Below, one piece after another: positions 56,257 to 64,000 of a stretch of DNA of 64,000 bases. The position numbers were made by a program, and so were the translations under genes. Each line of letters begins with the position of its first letter. Position 1 is the first letter of the stretch. The notes beneath the pieces are model-generated. The model searched no databases. It was given only the letters and a program-made list of their open reading frames with translations, and had not been told where the DNA came from. Origin of the DNA: Pseudomonas sp. MM211 (GTDB taxonomy: Bacteria > Pseudomonadota > Gammaproteobacteria > Pseudomonadales > Pseudomonadaceae). Where the stretch lies: positions 3,224,001 to 3,288,000 of the forward strand of contig NZ_CP081942.1 in the NCBI RefSeq assembly GCF_020386635.1. The letters are read 5' to 3'.

Positions 56257-56789
56257 GACGGCTGATTCTGTTGTTACCGCTGGTGATCTTTCTTGGCGTG
56301 GCGGTGTTTCTCTATCGCGGTCTGTTTCTCGACCCCGCCGAGTTGCCGTCGGCGCTGATCGACAAGCCCTTCCCGGCATTCTCCCTGCCGGCAGTGGAGG
56401 GCGATCAACTGATCACCCGGGAAAACCTCCTCGGCAAGCCTTCGTTGGTCAACGTCTGGGCCACTTGGTGCGTTGCCTGCAAGGTCGAACACCCGGTGCT
56501 CAACAAGCTGGCCTCCCTGGGCGTGACTATCCATGGCGTCAACTACAAGGACGACAACGCTGCCGCGCAGAAATGGTTGAGCGATTTCCACGATCCTTAT
56601 CAGCTCAATATCAGCGATCCTAAGGGCACCCTTGGCCTGGATCTGGGCGTGTACGGCGCGCCTGAAACCTTCTTCGTCGACGCCAAGGGCATCATCCGCC
56701 ACAAGTTCGTCGGCGTGATCGACGAGGCGATCTGGCGTGAAAAGCTCGCGCCGCTGTACCAGCAGATGGTCGACGAGGCGGGGCAATGA
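56253..56789 (+). CDS. ccmG: Periplasmic thioredoxin CcmG (DsbE)
   Basis: CcmG (178 residues) reduces apocytochrome cysteines so haem can attach. A membrane anchor (LILLLPLVIFLGVAVFLY) is followed by a thioredoxin fold with the active site NVWATWCVACKVEHP and the conserved GVYGAPETFFVD cis-Pro loop. It overlaps ccmF and ccmH by 4 bases each. Confidence 0.95.
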   Translation: MRRLILLLPLVIFLGVAVFLYRGLFLDPAELPSALIDKPFPAFSLPAVEGDQLITRENLLGKPSLVNVWATWCVACKVEHPVLNKLASLGVTIHGVNYKDDNAAAQKWLSDFHDPYQLNISDPKGTLGLDLGVYGAPETFFVDAKGIIRHKFVGVIDEAIWREKLAPLYQQMVDEAGQ

Positions 56790-57271
56790 AGCGTCTTTTG
56801 ATCGGGCTGAGCCTGTTGCTGGTGCTGGTCGGTGTGGCCCATGCAGCCATCGACACCTACGAATTCGCCAGCGAGGCCGAACGCGCCCGCTACCGCCAGC
56901 TCACTGAAGAACTGCGCTGCCCGAAATGCCAGAACCAGAACATCGCCGACTCCGACGCGCCGATCGCCATGGACCTGCGCGCCGAGATCTATCGCATGCT
57001 CGAGGCTGGCGACAGCAACGCGCAGATCATTGATTACCTGGTCGCCCGTTATGGCGACTTCGTGCTCTACAAACCGCCGGTTACCCGCCGCACCTTGTTG
57101 CTCTGGTATGGCCCGGCAGCACTTCTGGTCGGTGGTTTCGTGCTGCTCGGGGTGATCGTGCTGCGCCGCCGCAAGGCTGGCGGAGAGGTCTCCACGGGCT
57201 TGTCGAACGATGAACAGCAACGTCTGGCGCAACTGCTCGAGCAGGCGCCTCTGGATAAGAAAGAGCCATGA
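56786..57271 (+). CDS. ccmH: Cytochrome c maturation thiol protein CcmH
   Basis: CcmH (161 residues, CcmL type) has a signal peptide (LLIGLSLLLVLVGVAHA) and the thiol motif LRCPKCQNQNIADSDAPIA. A helical domain and a C-terminal membrane helix (LLVGGFVLLGVIVLRRRK) follow. It works with CcmG in holding and reducing apocytochrome. Four-base overlaps join it to ccmG and ccmI. Confidence 0.95.
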   Translation: MKRLLIGLSLLLVLVGVAHAAIDTYEFASEAERARYRQLTEELRCPKCQNQNIADSDAPIAMDLRAEIYRMLEAGDSNAQIIDYLVARYGDFVLYKPPVTRRTLLLWYGPAALLVGGFVLLGVIVLRRRKAGGEVSTGLSNDEQQRLAQLLEQAPLDKKEP

Positions 57272-58476
57272 TCGAATTCTGGTTGTCCGCCGGCCTGTTG
57301 TGTCTGGTCGCCGTGAGTTTTCTGTTGATACCGCTGTTGCGCGGTCGCAAGGTTCAGGCCGAGGAAGATCGCACCGCCCTGAACGTCACCCTCTATCAGG
57401 AGCGCCTGCGCGAGCTGGAGCAACAGCACCAGGCCGGCACGTTGGATAGCGCCCGGTTGCAGACGGCCCGTGACGAAGCCGCGCGCGAGCTGCTGGCCGA
57501 TACCGAAGGCAGCGGTCAAGTGAAGGTCGGGCGTCTGGGGCGCACCGTGCCGCTGATCGCCGCCGTGCTGATTCCGCTGCTTGGCGTGTTGCTCTATGCG
57601 CAGTGGGGCGCTATCGGCGAGGTCGAGCGGGCGCGAACCTTCACCGGCGAGCCACGCAGCATCGAGGAAATGACCGCACGCCTGGAACAGGCCGTGCAAA
57701 GCAACCCGGAGTCCCCCGAGGGCTGGTATTTCCTGGGCCGCAGCTACATGGCGCAGGAGCGCCCGGCGGATGCAGCGCGAGCGTTCGAGCAGGCGGTAAA
57801 GGTGGCTGGCCGCGAGCCCGAGCTGCTCGGGCAGTGGGCCCAGGCCCTGTACTTTGCCGGTGACAAACAGTGGACCGCGCAACTGGATTCGCTGACCGGC
57901 GAGGCGCTGCAGGCCGATCCGGAGGAAGTCACCAGCCTGGGGCTGCTAGGTATAGCCGCCTACGAGGAGCATCGTTTCCAGGATGCCATCGGCTACTGGG
58001 AACGGCTCGTCGCGATTTTGCCGGAGGGCGATCCGTCCCGTCAGGCAATCGCGGGCGGCATCTCTCGGGCCCGTCAGGAAATCGATCCGCAGGCCGGGGC
58101 TGGCGCCGCCGCGCAGACGCAGGAAATCGGCAGCTTGCAGGTGCGGGTCGAGCTGGCGGATGCGCTGCGTGACAAGGTGCAGCCGGGCGACACGGTGTTC
58201 GTCTTCGCCCGCGCCGCATCCGGGCCGCCCATGCCGTTGGCGGTCAAGCGCTTGAGCGTGGCTGATCTACCAGCGCAGGTCAGTCTCTCGGACAGCGATG
58301 CGATGATGCCAGAACTGAAACTTTCCGCGTTCGACCAGGTTCAACTGGTAGCGCGCATTTCGCGCGCCGGCGATGCGAAAAGCGGCGAGTGGATTGGTCA
58401 GGGGCAACCATTGTCCAGCACCACCCAGACCGTGCAACGCCTGATCATCGATAGTGCTGACGGCAAACAACCATGA
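57268..58476 (+). CDS. ccmI: Apocytochrome c chaperone CcmI (CycH)
   Basis: CcmI (402 residues) holds apocytochrome c for CcmF/CcmH. Two helices surround a short cytoplasmic coiled-coil loop (about 1-22 and 95-115). A TPR domain follows (SPEGWYFLGRSYMAQERPAD), then a C-terminal beta domain (QVRVELADALRDKVQPGDTV). It is the last ccm gene, overlapping the lipoprotein gene by 4 bases. Confidence 0.93.
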   Translation: MIEFWLSAGLLCLVAVSFLLIPLLRGRKVQAEEDRTALNVTLYQERLRELEQQHQAGTLDSARLQTARDEAARELLADTEGSGQVKVGRLGRTVPLIAAVLIPLLGVLLYAQWGAIGEVERARTFTGEPRSIEEMTARLEQAVQSNPESPEGWYFLGRSYMAQERPADAARAFEQAVKVAGREPELLGQWAQALYFAGDKQWTAQLDSLTGEALQADPEEVTSLGLLGIAAYEEHRFQDAIGYWERLVAILPEGDPSRQAIAGGISRARQEIDPQAGAGAAAQTQEIGSLQVRVELADALRDKVQPGDTVFVFARAASGPPMPLAVKRLSVADLPAQVSLSDSDAMMPELKLSAFDQVQLVARISRAGDAKSGEWIGQGQPLSSTTQTVQRLIIDSADGKQP

Positions 58477-58817
58477 ATAAACTGATGTCGGCTGCCCTTG
58501 CGGCCACCCTGTTGAGTCTCGCCGGCTGTACCTTGCACAGCCCCGCGCCCGGCACCGATGGCTCCTCGGCACCCGCTGGCTCACCGCCAGCCAGCAAATC
58601 TCACCCGCGCTTCGCACCGCCACCGGGCGTTTCCAGCCACTGGGACGGCGGGCTGGGGGTCTATGTCGTCGACTCCGAGCATGACACCTACTACCGCGAA
58701 CGTACCTTCTATCGCTGGAGCGACGGCTGGAGCTGGGCCGGCACCCTGCAAGGCCCATGGCAACCCGTGGACAGCAGCGGCGTGCCGCCAGCCCTCTACC
58801 GCCACCACGCCCAGTAA
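58473..58817 (+). CDS. Small lipoprotein of unknown function
   Basis: The 114-residue protein has a lipobox signal (ALAATLLSLAGC, lipid Cys near residue 19), a Pro/Ser/Ala linker, and a short Tyr/Trp-rich domain (YYRERTFYRWSDGWSWAGTL). The domain resembles small lipoproteins often encoded near envelope genes. It overlaps ccmI by 4 bases, so it is co-translated with the ccm operon, though a role in cytochrome maturation is not shown. Confidence 0.75.
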   Translation: MNKLMSAALAATLLSLAGCTLHSPAPGTDGSSAPAGSPPASKSHPRFAPPPGVSSHWDGGLGVYVVDSEHDTYYRERTFYRWSDGWSWAGTLQGPWQPVDSSGVPPALYRHHAQ

Positions 58818-58900
58818 GTGTTGCCTTCGATGCAGGTATAAAAACGCAGAGCCAACATCAGCCACCACCGCGTTGAATGGCCTGGTGAGGTCTGCGGTGC

Positions 58901-58967
58901 GTAGGAGCCCGCTTGCGGGCGATGCAATGGTAGGTATCCAGCGGCGTAGGGTGGGCTTTAGCCCACC
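58901..58967. repeat. Two REP-like palindromes
   Basis: GTAGGAGCCCGCTTGCGGGC (58901-58920, then GAT) is one family; a second (58946-58967, core GTGGGCTTTAGCCCACC) belongs to the family at 1136 and 12744. The first recurs at 61817-61840. They fill most of the 167-base gap after the lipoprotein gene. Confidence 0.7.
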
Positions 58968-58984
58968 AATAATGGCGTTTCGTA

Positions 58985-59752
58985 TCAGTCGTCATCCCGC
59001 CGCCAGTAACCGGCGGCTTTGATGCGGTCTTCATCGATACCATGCTCGTCGATCAGCACACGACGAACCTTGCGAGACTGATTGGCCTCGCAGGCGACCC
59101 AGGCATAAACCTCTCCCTCAGGCGTGCGCAACGCGTGCACGGCCTCGACCAGGCTGCGCTCGCCACGAATCAACCACAGCAGCTCCACCTCGGCCGCGCT
59201 GGGTAAGCGCTGCTTTTCCGGCTCGTTCTAAATCTCCACCAGCACCGTAGCCTTACGTCCTGGCGTAAGTCCCTCCAGCCATCGGCCAATGGCGGGCAGG
59301 GCGGTTTCGTCGCCAATCAGCAGGTAGGCGTCGAAAATATCCGGTACCACCAGAGAGCTTCGAGGCCCGGCGATATACAACCGTTGGCCGGGTTGCACCT
59401 GACTCGCCCAGGTTGAAGCAGGGCCGTCGCCATGCAGCACGAAGTCCACGTCCAGTTCACCTGCCTGCGGGTCATGGCGGCGCGGCGTGTAGTCCCGCGT
59501 TACCGGGCGCTCGCCATCGCGGCCGGCCAGAAAGTCGTCGAGGCGGCGTTGTTCACCCTCGTCGCGGGCGAACAACAGCTTGATATGGTCATCCGCAGCG
59601 GCGGAAACGAAACCCTCGAGCGCCTCGCCAGCAAAGGTCACCCGGCGCATGCGCGGTGTGACATCCGCCACCCGCACTACCGTCAGGCAGCGGCGAGCAG
59701 TGGGGTGCATCACGCGCTCGATGGTCTCGGTCGTCGAAGTCACTCGTCTCAC
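58985..59752 (-). pseudogene. Siderophore-interacting protein (FAD/NAD(P)H reductase), split by in-frame TAG
   Basis: The protein of this family reduces ferric siderophores in the cytoplasm. The N-terminal part (GTG at 59752, GGAGG 5 bases upstream) has TVVRVADVTPRMRRVTFAGE, the FAD motif RDYTPRR, and the NAD(P)H region AYLLIGDETALPAIGRWL. It ends at TAG 59228-59230 in VLVEI-stop-NEPEKQRLP. The same frame continues for about 80 codons with clear family sequence (VYAWVACEANQSRKVRRVLI) to TGA at 58985. The single nonsense codon removes the C-terminal third. It is a recent disabling change or a sequencing error. Confidence 0.85.
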
Positions 59753-59849
59753 GCCTTCCTCCACTAGATACACCTTGCTCCGATCACTGATCGCCAGCTT
59801 TGTGCCGCTGACACAAGGTTATGGCTTGGGTCGCTGCCGATTATCTTGC

Positions 59850-59875
59850 GATTATCGAACCATAGTTCGATAATC
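59850..59875 (+). promoter_or_regulatory. PcaR-type operator upstream of the IclR regulator
   Basis: GATTATCGAAC and GTTCGATAATC are perfect 11-bp arms around CATA, 32-57 bases before the regulator ATG. The right arm GTTCGATAATCG matches the PcaR-binding core known from Pseudomonas putida pca promoters, so autoregulation is likely. Confidence 0.75.
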
Positions 59876-59906
59876 GATCACAATCGCCAGGACGAGTTGA
59901 TAGCCC

Positions 59907-60746
59907 ATGACCGAATCCCGTTCTCTGCCAAGCCCAATGGCGCCGCCTATCATTGCCTCGCCGGCGAAGCGTATCGAGGCCCTCACCGGTGATCCGAATT
60001 TCATGACGTCGCTGGCGCGAGGGCTGGCGGTCATTCATGCCTTCCAGGAGCGCAAGCGCCACCTGACCATCGCGCAGATCAGCCATCGTACTGAAATCCC
60101 CCGCGCCGCCGTGCGGCGGTGCCTGCACACGTTGATGAAGCTGGGTTACGTCACCACCGATGGGCGCGTTTATTCACTGCTGCCCAAGGTGCTGACGCTG
60201 GGCCATGCCTACTTGTCATCGACGCCGATGGCAGTAACCGCTCAGCCGATCCTGGATCGCCTCAGCGAGCAACTCCACGAGGCCTGCTCCATGGCCACGC
60301 TGGAGGGCGACGAGATTCTCTACATCGCTCGCTCAGCGACACCGCAGCGGCTCATTTCCGTTGATTTGAGTGTGGGCAGCCGGTTGCCGGCCTACTGCAC
60401 CTCCATGGGCCGAATCCTGTTGGCTGCATTGGATGATGCGGCGGTGGATGACTACCTGAGCCACGCCGAACTGCAGGTAAAGACCAGCCGCACATTGCAC
60501 ACAGCTGAAGACTTGCGTGCTTCTATCGAAGAAATCCGTCGCCAGGGCTGGGTGATCATCGATCAGGAATTGGAAGTCAGCCTGCGTTCCATCGCTGTAC
60601 CGCTCAAGGACTCTGCTGGCCAGGTATTGGCGGCGCTCAACGTTGGCACCCATGTAGGGCGCGTCTCGAGGCAGGATCTGGAAAATCGCTTCTTGCCGAT
60701 CCTGCTGGAAGCCAGCCACGAATTGAGCACGCGGTTGTTCCAATAG
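59907..60746 (+). CDS. pcaR: IclR-family regulator, PcaR type
   Basis: This 279-residue IclR protein has an N-terminal winged helix (TIAQISHRTEIPRAAVRRCL, HTLMKLGYVTTDGRVYSLLP) and a C-terminal effector domain (YIARSATPQRLISVDLSVGS, LPAYCTSMGRILLAAL, REGW-type QGWVIIDQELE). The sequence is of the PcaR subgroup, which senses beta-ketoadipate and controls protocatechuate breakdown. No pca structural genes are here, so target genes are elsewhere. A PcaR-like operator precedes it. Confidence 0.82.
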   Translation: MTESRSLPSPMAPPIIASPAKRIEALTGDPNFMTSLARGLAVIHAFQERKRHLTIAQISHRTEIPRAAVRRCLHTLMKLGYVTTDGRVYSLLPKVLTLGHAYLSSTPMAVTAQPILDRLSEQLHEACSMATLEGDEILYIARSATPQRLISVDLSVGSRLPAYCTSMGRILLAALDDAAVDDYLSHAELQVKTSRTLHTAEDLRASIEEIRRQGWVIIDQELEVSLRSIAVPLKDSAGQVLAALNVGTHVGRVSRQDLENRFLPILLEASHELSTRLFQ

Positions 60747-60752
60747 CGCTCC

Positions 60753-60833
60753 CCGGGTGTCGCTTTGCTCGACCCGGCTACTCGGGAGTGATTGTGAGAT
60801 CCGTAGCTTGGGTTGAGCGCAGCGATACCCAGG
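60753..60833. repeat. Intergenic inverted repeat (family F)
   Basis: CCGGGTGTCGCTTTGCTCG starts the left unit (60753-60781) and GTAGCTTGGGTTGAGCGCAG the right (60803-60833). They are imperfect reverse complements, about 80% by eye, of the kind also seen at 49414-49492. Confidence 0.65.
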
Positions 60834-60967
60834 AATGAGCGCGATACGATCCCTTTGCCATACCCAGCCCACGGCTTGCCCATTCAACAACCTGATGATG
60901 GCAGGGCTAAGCCTGTTGCTTCGCTACACTCGGCCTGTCTTTCATTGGCCAGCAGGGCAGGTAGTGT

Positions 60968-61780
60968 ATGCACAATCGTATGATGATTACGGGGGCCGGA
61001 TCTGGTTTGGGGCGTGAGATCGCGCTGCGCTGGGCGCGTGAGGGCTGGCGCCTGGCGTTGTCGGACGTCAACGATGCGGGCCTTGCCGAAACGCTGCGCC
61101 TGGTACGTGACGCCGGCGGGGAAGGTTTCACCCTGCGCTGTGACGTGCGAGATTACAGCCAGCTCACCGCGTTCGCTCAGGCTTGCGAAGAGAAGCTCGG
61201 TGGCATCGATATCATCGTCAATAACGCCGGTGTCGCTTCGGGCGGGTTCTTCGCCGAGCTGTCGCTGGAGGATTGGGATTGGCAGCTGTCGATCAACCTG
61301 ATGGGCGTCGTGAAGGGCTGCAAGGCGTTTCTGCCGCTGCTCGAACGCAGCCAGGGTCGCATCGTCAACATCGCCTCGATGGCGGCCTTGATGCAGGGCC
61401 CGGGCATGAGCAACTACAACGTGGCCAAGGCCGGCGTGGTGGCACTGTCGGAGAGCCTGCTGGTCGAGCTCAAGCCATTACAGGTCGGCGTGCACGTGGT
61501 GTGCCCATCGTTCTTCCAGACCAATCTGCTCGATTCCTTCCGCGGCCCCACGCCCGCCATGAAGGCGCAGGTCGGCAAGTTGCTGGAGAGCTCTCCCATC
61601 AGCGCCGAATTCATCGCCGATTACATCTTCCAGGCGTTGGCCGACGGGCAGTTCATGATTCTGCCCCACGAGCAGGGCCGCCAAGCCTGGGCGCTCAAGC
61701 AGAGAAACCCGCAGCTGCTGTATGACGAAATGACCGTGATGTGCGAGAAGATGCGCGCCAAGGCAACCAGTCACCGATAG
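60968..61780 (+). CDS. Short-chain dehydrogenase/reductase
   Basis: The 270-residue classical SDR has the cofactor loop TGAGSGLG (near residues 8-15), NNAG in IIVNNAGVASGG, catalytic Ser in IVNIASMAALMQGPG, and YNVAK with the catalytic Tyr and Lys. Acidic Asp after beta-2 (ALSDVNDAG) suggests NAD(H) use. Substrate is unknown. It starts at ATG 60968, preceded by GGCAGGTAGTGT. It stands between a repeat-rich gap and the MFS gene. Confidence 0.88.
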   Translation: MHNRMMITGAGSGLGREIALRWAREGWRLALSDVNDAGLAETLRLVRDAGGEGFTLRCDVRDYSQLTAFAQACEEKLGGIDIIVNNAGVASGGFFAELSLEDWDWQLSINLMGVVKGCKAFLPLLERSQGRIVNIASMAALMQGPGMSNYNVAKAGVVALSESLLVELKPLQVGVHVVCPSFFQTNLLDSFRGPTPAMKAQVGKLLESSPISAEFIADYIFQALADGQFMILPHEQGRQAWALKQRNPQLLYDEMTVMCEKMRAKATSHR

Positions 61781-61816
61781 TCCTGAAGCCCCACTCAATC
61801 GTACTGCCCACAATCC

Positions 61817-61900
61817 TGTAGGAGCCCGCTTGCGGGCGATACGGTCGTAGCCGGTATGCGATCGTGTGTCATGGCCGCCAATCGCCGGCAAGCCGGCTCC
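61817..61900. repeat. REP-like pair
   Basis: TGTAGGAGCCCGCTTGCGGG (61817-61836, then CGAT) is followed by ATCGCCGGCAAGCCGGCTCC (61881-61900) in opposite orientation. The first copy matches 58901-58923. The 288-base gap around it has no other recognised feature. Confidence 0.65.
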
Positions 61901-62068
61901 GACATTATTGGGTGAACCGGGCAGCCTTTCGCCGGGAAATAGCTGCTCCTGCCTACTGATTACTGCATTGTTCTTAGAAGAGAGAGCCCGCTGCCAGGCT
62001 TGCTCAAATCCAGGTCTGCCGGTAGGGTTGCCGCCTTGGCTAACCTGGCCACCTGATCAGGAAATCTC

Positions 62069-63241
62069 GTGAAACCCGTCTCTCGCGCTTTGTTGCTGTT
62101 GGCTCTAGTGGCTGCAGCGGTGAATTTGCGCCCTGGCATTACCTCGCTGGCGCCCCTTATCGAACGCATCGCCCAGGAGCTGTCCCTGAGCCGAGGCTTT
62201 ATCAGCCTCACCACCGCATTACCGGTATTGTGTATGGGCCTGCTGGCACCGCTTGCTCCACGTCTGGCGGTCAGGCTAGGGTTGGAGCGCACCCTTACGC
62301 TGTGTCTTGGCGCGATCACCCTGGCGCTGGTGCTGCGCCTGATCGGTCACTCCAGTGTGATGCTGATCGGCAGCGCCGTGCTACTGGGCGCCGCTATTGC
62401 GATTGCCGGGCCACTGCTGTCGGGGTTCATCAAGCGCCATTTCGTTGGGCGCATGGGGCAGGTGCTTGCCTGGTACTCACTGAGCATGGCTATCGGCGGT
62501 GCGGTCGGTGTTGTGCTGACCACGCCGGCCACGCAGTTGTTCGCCGATGACTGGAGTTACGGCTTGGCTATCTGGGCGTTACCTGCCGCTCTGGCTGTGG
62601 CGATCTGGTGCTACCTGCCCAAACAACAGGCCGAACCGCTGAGCCGTGAAGATGCCTCTGCCGGCTTGCCCTGGCGCGAACCGCGGGCATGGTTGATCAG
62701 TGCCTACTTCGCCCTGCAGGCCGGTTTGTTTTATGCGATTGCGACCTGGACAGTGGCGCGCTATCAGGAAGCAGGCCTGTCAGCCGCTCATAGCAACACG
62801 CTATTCAGCCTGGCAATGTTGATGGGCTTGCCAAGCTCCTTTCTGTTGCCGTGGCTGGTACAGCGGGTGAGCAATCACTATCTGCTGATGGTTGCTTGTG
62901 GCTCGATGACACTGGTCAGCTTGAGCATGATCACCTTCCAGCCCACCTTTGTGCCTGAGCTCTGGGCGTTGACATTGGGTTTTGGCATGAGTGGTTCCTT
63001 CGCCCTGTCGCTGCTGTTGCCAATCTACGAGGCCGGCTCGCCCATGGCGGTAAGCCGCTGGACGGCCATGATGCAGGGCATGGGCTATAGCGTGGCGTGC
63101 CTGACGCCGTTGCTCACTGGCCTGGCGCGGGACATGGCCGGCACCTACAAGGTGCCTTTCATGGTACTGACCAGCATGGCAGTGGTGATGGTGCTGTTGG
63201 CCTGGTTGATGCGCAAAGGGCCACGCCGCGCCAGCACGTAG
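62069..63241 (+). CDS. MFS transporter, CynX/NimT family
   Basis: The 390-residue polytopic protein has about twelve helices and the CynX/NimT start AAVNLRPGITSLAPLIERI, with the conserved NLRP-type motif in helix 1. The family includes cyanate and 2-nitroimidazole transporters; the substrate is not known. Translation starts at GTG 62069, after AGGA. No cynS or other linked gene is present. Confidence 0.86.
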   Translation: MKPVSRALLLLALVAAAVNLRPGITSLAPLIERIAQELSLSRGFISLTTALPVLCMGLLAPLAPRLAVRLGLERTLTLCLGAITLALVLRLIGHSSVMLIGSAVLLGAAIAIAGPLLSGFIKRHFVGRMGQVLAWYSLSMAIGGAVGVVLTTPATQLFADDWSYGLAIWALPAALAVAIWCYLPKQQAEPLSREDASAGLPWREPRAWLISAYFALQAGLFYAIATWTVARYQEAGLSAAHSNTLFSLAMLMGLPSSFLLPWLVQRVSNHYLLMVACGSMTLVSLSMITFQPTFVPELWALTLGFGMSGSFALSLLLPIYEAGSPMAVSRWTAMMQGMGYSVACLTPLLTGLARDMAGTYKVPFMVLTSMAVVMVLLAWLMRKGPRRAST

Positions 63242-63472
63242 AAACTGTTTGAGCGCGCTCGGAATCAGGTGTGGCAGGAGCGTCGACCCTTTTGCGATGC
63301 GATAGCGGCCATCTCGCAGCATCCATGGTGCTACCAGCAATCGTCGTGGCGCACAGCTACAGAAGCCTCGCACTTACCGCTAAGACCGATTACAGCGCGC
63401 TTACTGGCTCTCAGAGTTTCCCTGAACTGCCCGGTATGATAGAAGGCAGCCAGTTTTTTGCGGAGTGACCCC

Positions 63473-63901
63473 GTGGAATCGGAATCCATCGTCTATGGCA
63501 GCATTCGTGACTGGCCGTCGGACAGCCCATCAGAGAGCCGCTTGCGGCGACTGCTCAACCATCAGGTGCTCGAAGCCTTGCCTGTTGGCGATGCCTGGCC
63601 ATTCCTCGGTCGCGAGATGTTTTCCTGCTGCCAGCGGCCGGGCAGCGGCTTGTACCAGACCCAGGTCATCCACTTTGGCGCGAGCTACCAGACCATCGAG
63701 TACGAATGGAAACTCTGGGTCGCCGAGTTCGAAGGCCTACTCAAACGCCTTTACTGGGCCAGTGCCGTGGTGCACCTGGAGACCGAGCTGAACGGTACCC
63801 ACACCTTTCGCTGGGAGTCGGACACCGGTTTGCACAGCCCTCACGATGGCGGCTTGCGCGTGCGTTGCGCCTGGGAAAGAGAAGGTGGCCTGCGCGGCTA
63901 A
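63473..63901 (+). CDS. Hypothetical protein
   Basis: The 142-residue soluble protein starts at GTG 63473 with GGAG 9 bases upstream. It is rich in Trp and aromatic residues (YQTIEYEWKLWVAEFEGLL) and has no signal peptide or membrane helix. There is no recognised domain. The 231-base gap before it shows no clear site. Codon use is typical of the window, supporting a real gene. Confidence 0.65.
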   Translation: MESESIVYGSIRDWPSDSPSESRLRRLLNHQVLEALPVGDAWPFLGREMFSCCQRPGSGLYQTQVIHFGASYQTIEYEWKLWVAEFEGLLKRLYWASAVVHLETELNGTHTFRWESDTGLHSPHDGGLRVRCAWEREGGLRG

Positions 63902-63960
63902 CCGCCTTGTAGCGCGTAGCTCCCGGCGCGAAAACGATTGTAGCTATTCCACAACCGTGG

Positions 63961-64000
63961 CTATTCCTCATCTTCTATCAGCCATTCCTTTGGCACATCG
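63961..64000 (-). CDS. Possible 3-prime end of a gene on the minus strand
   Basis: On the minus strand the window edge reads in frame DVPKEWLIEDEE and then TAG at 63961-63963. The acidic C-terminus looks like a genuine protein end, but only 12 codons are visible, so identity cannot be given. Confidence 0.35.
   Translation of the reverse strand, partial: DVPKEWLIEDEE

Noticed and set aside
54961..56379. Open frame of 472 codons on the minus strand inside ccmF
   Set aside because: Antisense to a conserved haem lyase, Gln/His/Arg-rich, no recognisable motif.

Overview
The window is a GC-rich, densely packed stretch of core chromosome from a gamma-proteobacterium, almost certainly Pseudomonas in the broad sense. 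The assignment rests on the combination of FleN/FlhF/FliA, MotC/MotD, HsbA-HsbR-HptB, ParC/ParP next to CheW, an Aer-type PAS chemoreceptor, a PcaR-type regulator, and REP-like intergenic palindromes of the kind common in that genus. No tRNA, rRNA, insertion sequence, prophage or CRISPR array was recognised.

Layout. 1-18.7 kb is a mosaic of housekeeping and envelope genes: cysteine synthase, an EamA transporter, a TonB-dependent receptor, a MacA-MacB-TolC-type export operon, the Aer-like receptor, DUF1003, a DTW-domain tRNA modification enzyme, pirin, MlaA with an overlapping lipase-like hydrolase, a GH17-like membrane protein and a periplasmic helix-hairpin-helix protein. 18.8-48.99 kb is one long flagellar and chemotaxis region: fliEFGHIJ, hsbA-hsbR-hptB, fliK, fliLMNOPQR-flhB, (sodC inserted on the opposite strand), flhA-flhF-fleN-fliA, cheYZAB, motCD, parC-parP-cheW and a DUF2802 gene. 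An opposite-strand pair follows (a second FliK-like protein and an FlhB cytoplasmic-domain homologue). 51.5-58.5 kb is a complete cytochrome c maturation operon, ccmABCDEFGHI. 58.5-64 kb is accessory: a lipoprotein, a siderophore-interacting reductase gene broken by an in-frame stop, a PcaR-type regulator with a clear operator, an SDR, an MFS transporter and a hypothetical gene.

How the genes work together. Four sites with exact GG-N10-GC spacing (sigma-54 promoters) stand before fliE, fliK, fliL and flhA and divide the flagellar region into transcription units, as expected for FleQ/FleR-controlled assembly. FliA, FleN and FlhF then set late gene expression, flagellar number and pole. HptB-HsbR-HsbA forms a phosphorelay and partner-switch joining motility to surface behaviour. 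CheA-CheW-CheY-CheZ-CheB signals to the switch, and ParC/ParP probably place the chemoreceptor array at the pole. The ccm genes attach haem to periplasmic c-type cytochromes.

Most notable signals. CheA carries four copies of a short acidic/hydrophobic motif in the region where a P2 domain is expected. These copies closely resemble the CheY-binding N-terminus of FliM encoded in the same window. Others are a perfect 21-bp inverted repeat containing both stop codons of a convergent gene pair, a single nonsense codon splitting the siderophore reductase, direct repeats with 11-bp spacing over the macAB promoter, and the FliK-like/FlhB-C pair. Otherwise the window is mainly well-known gene families, and I did not find a clearly new multi-gene system.
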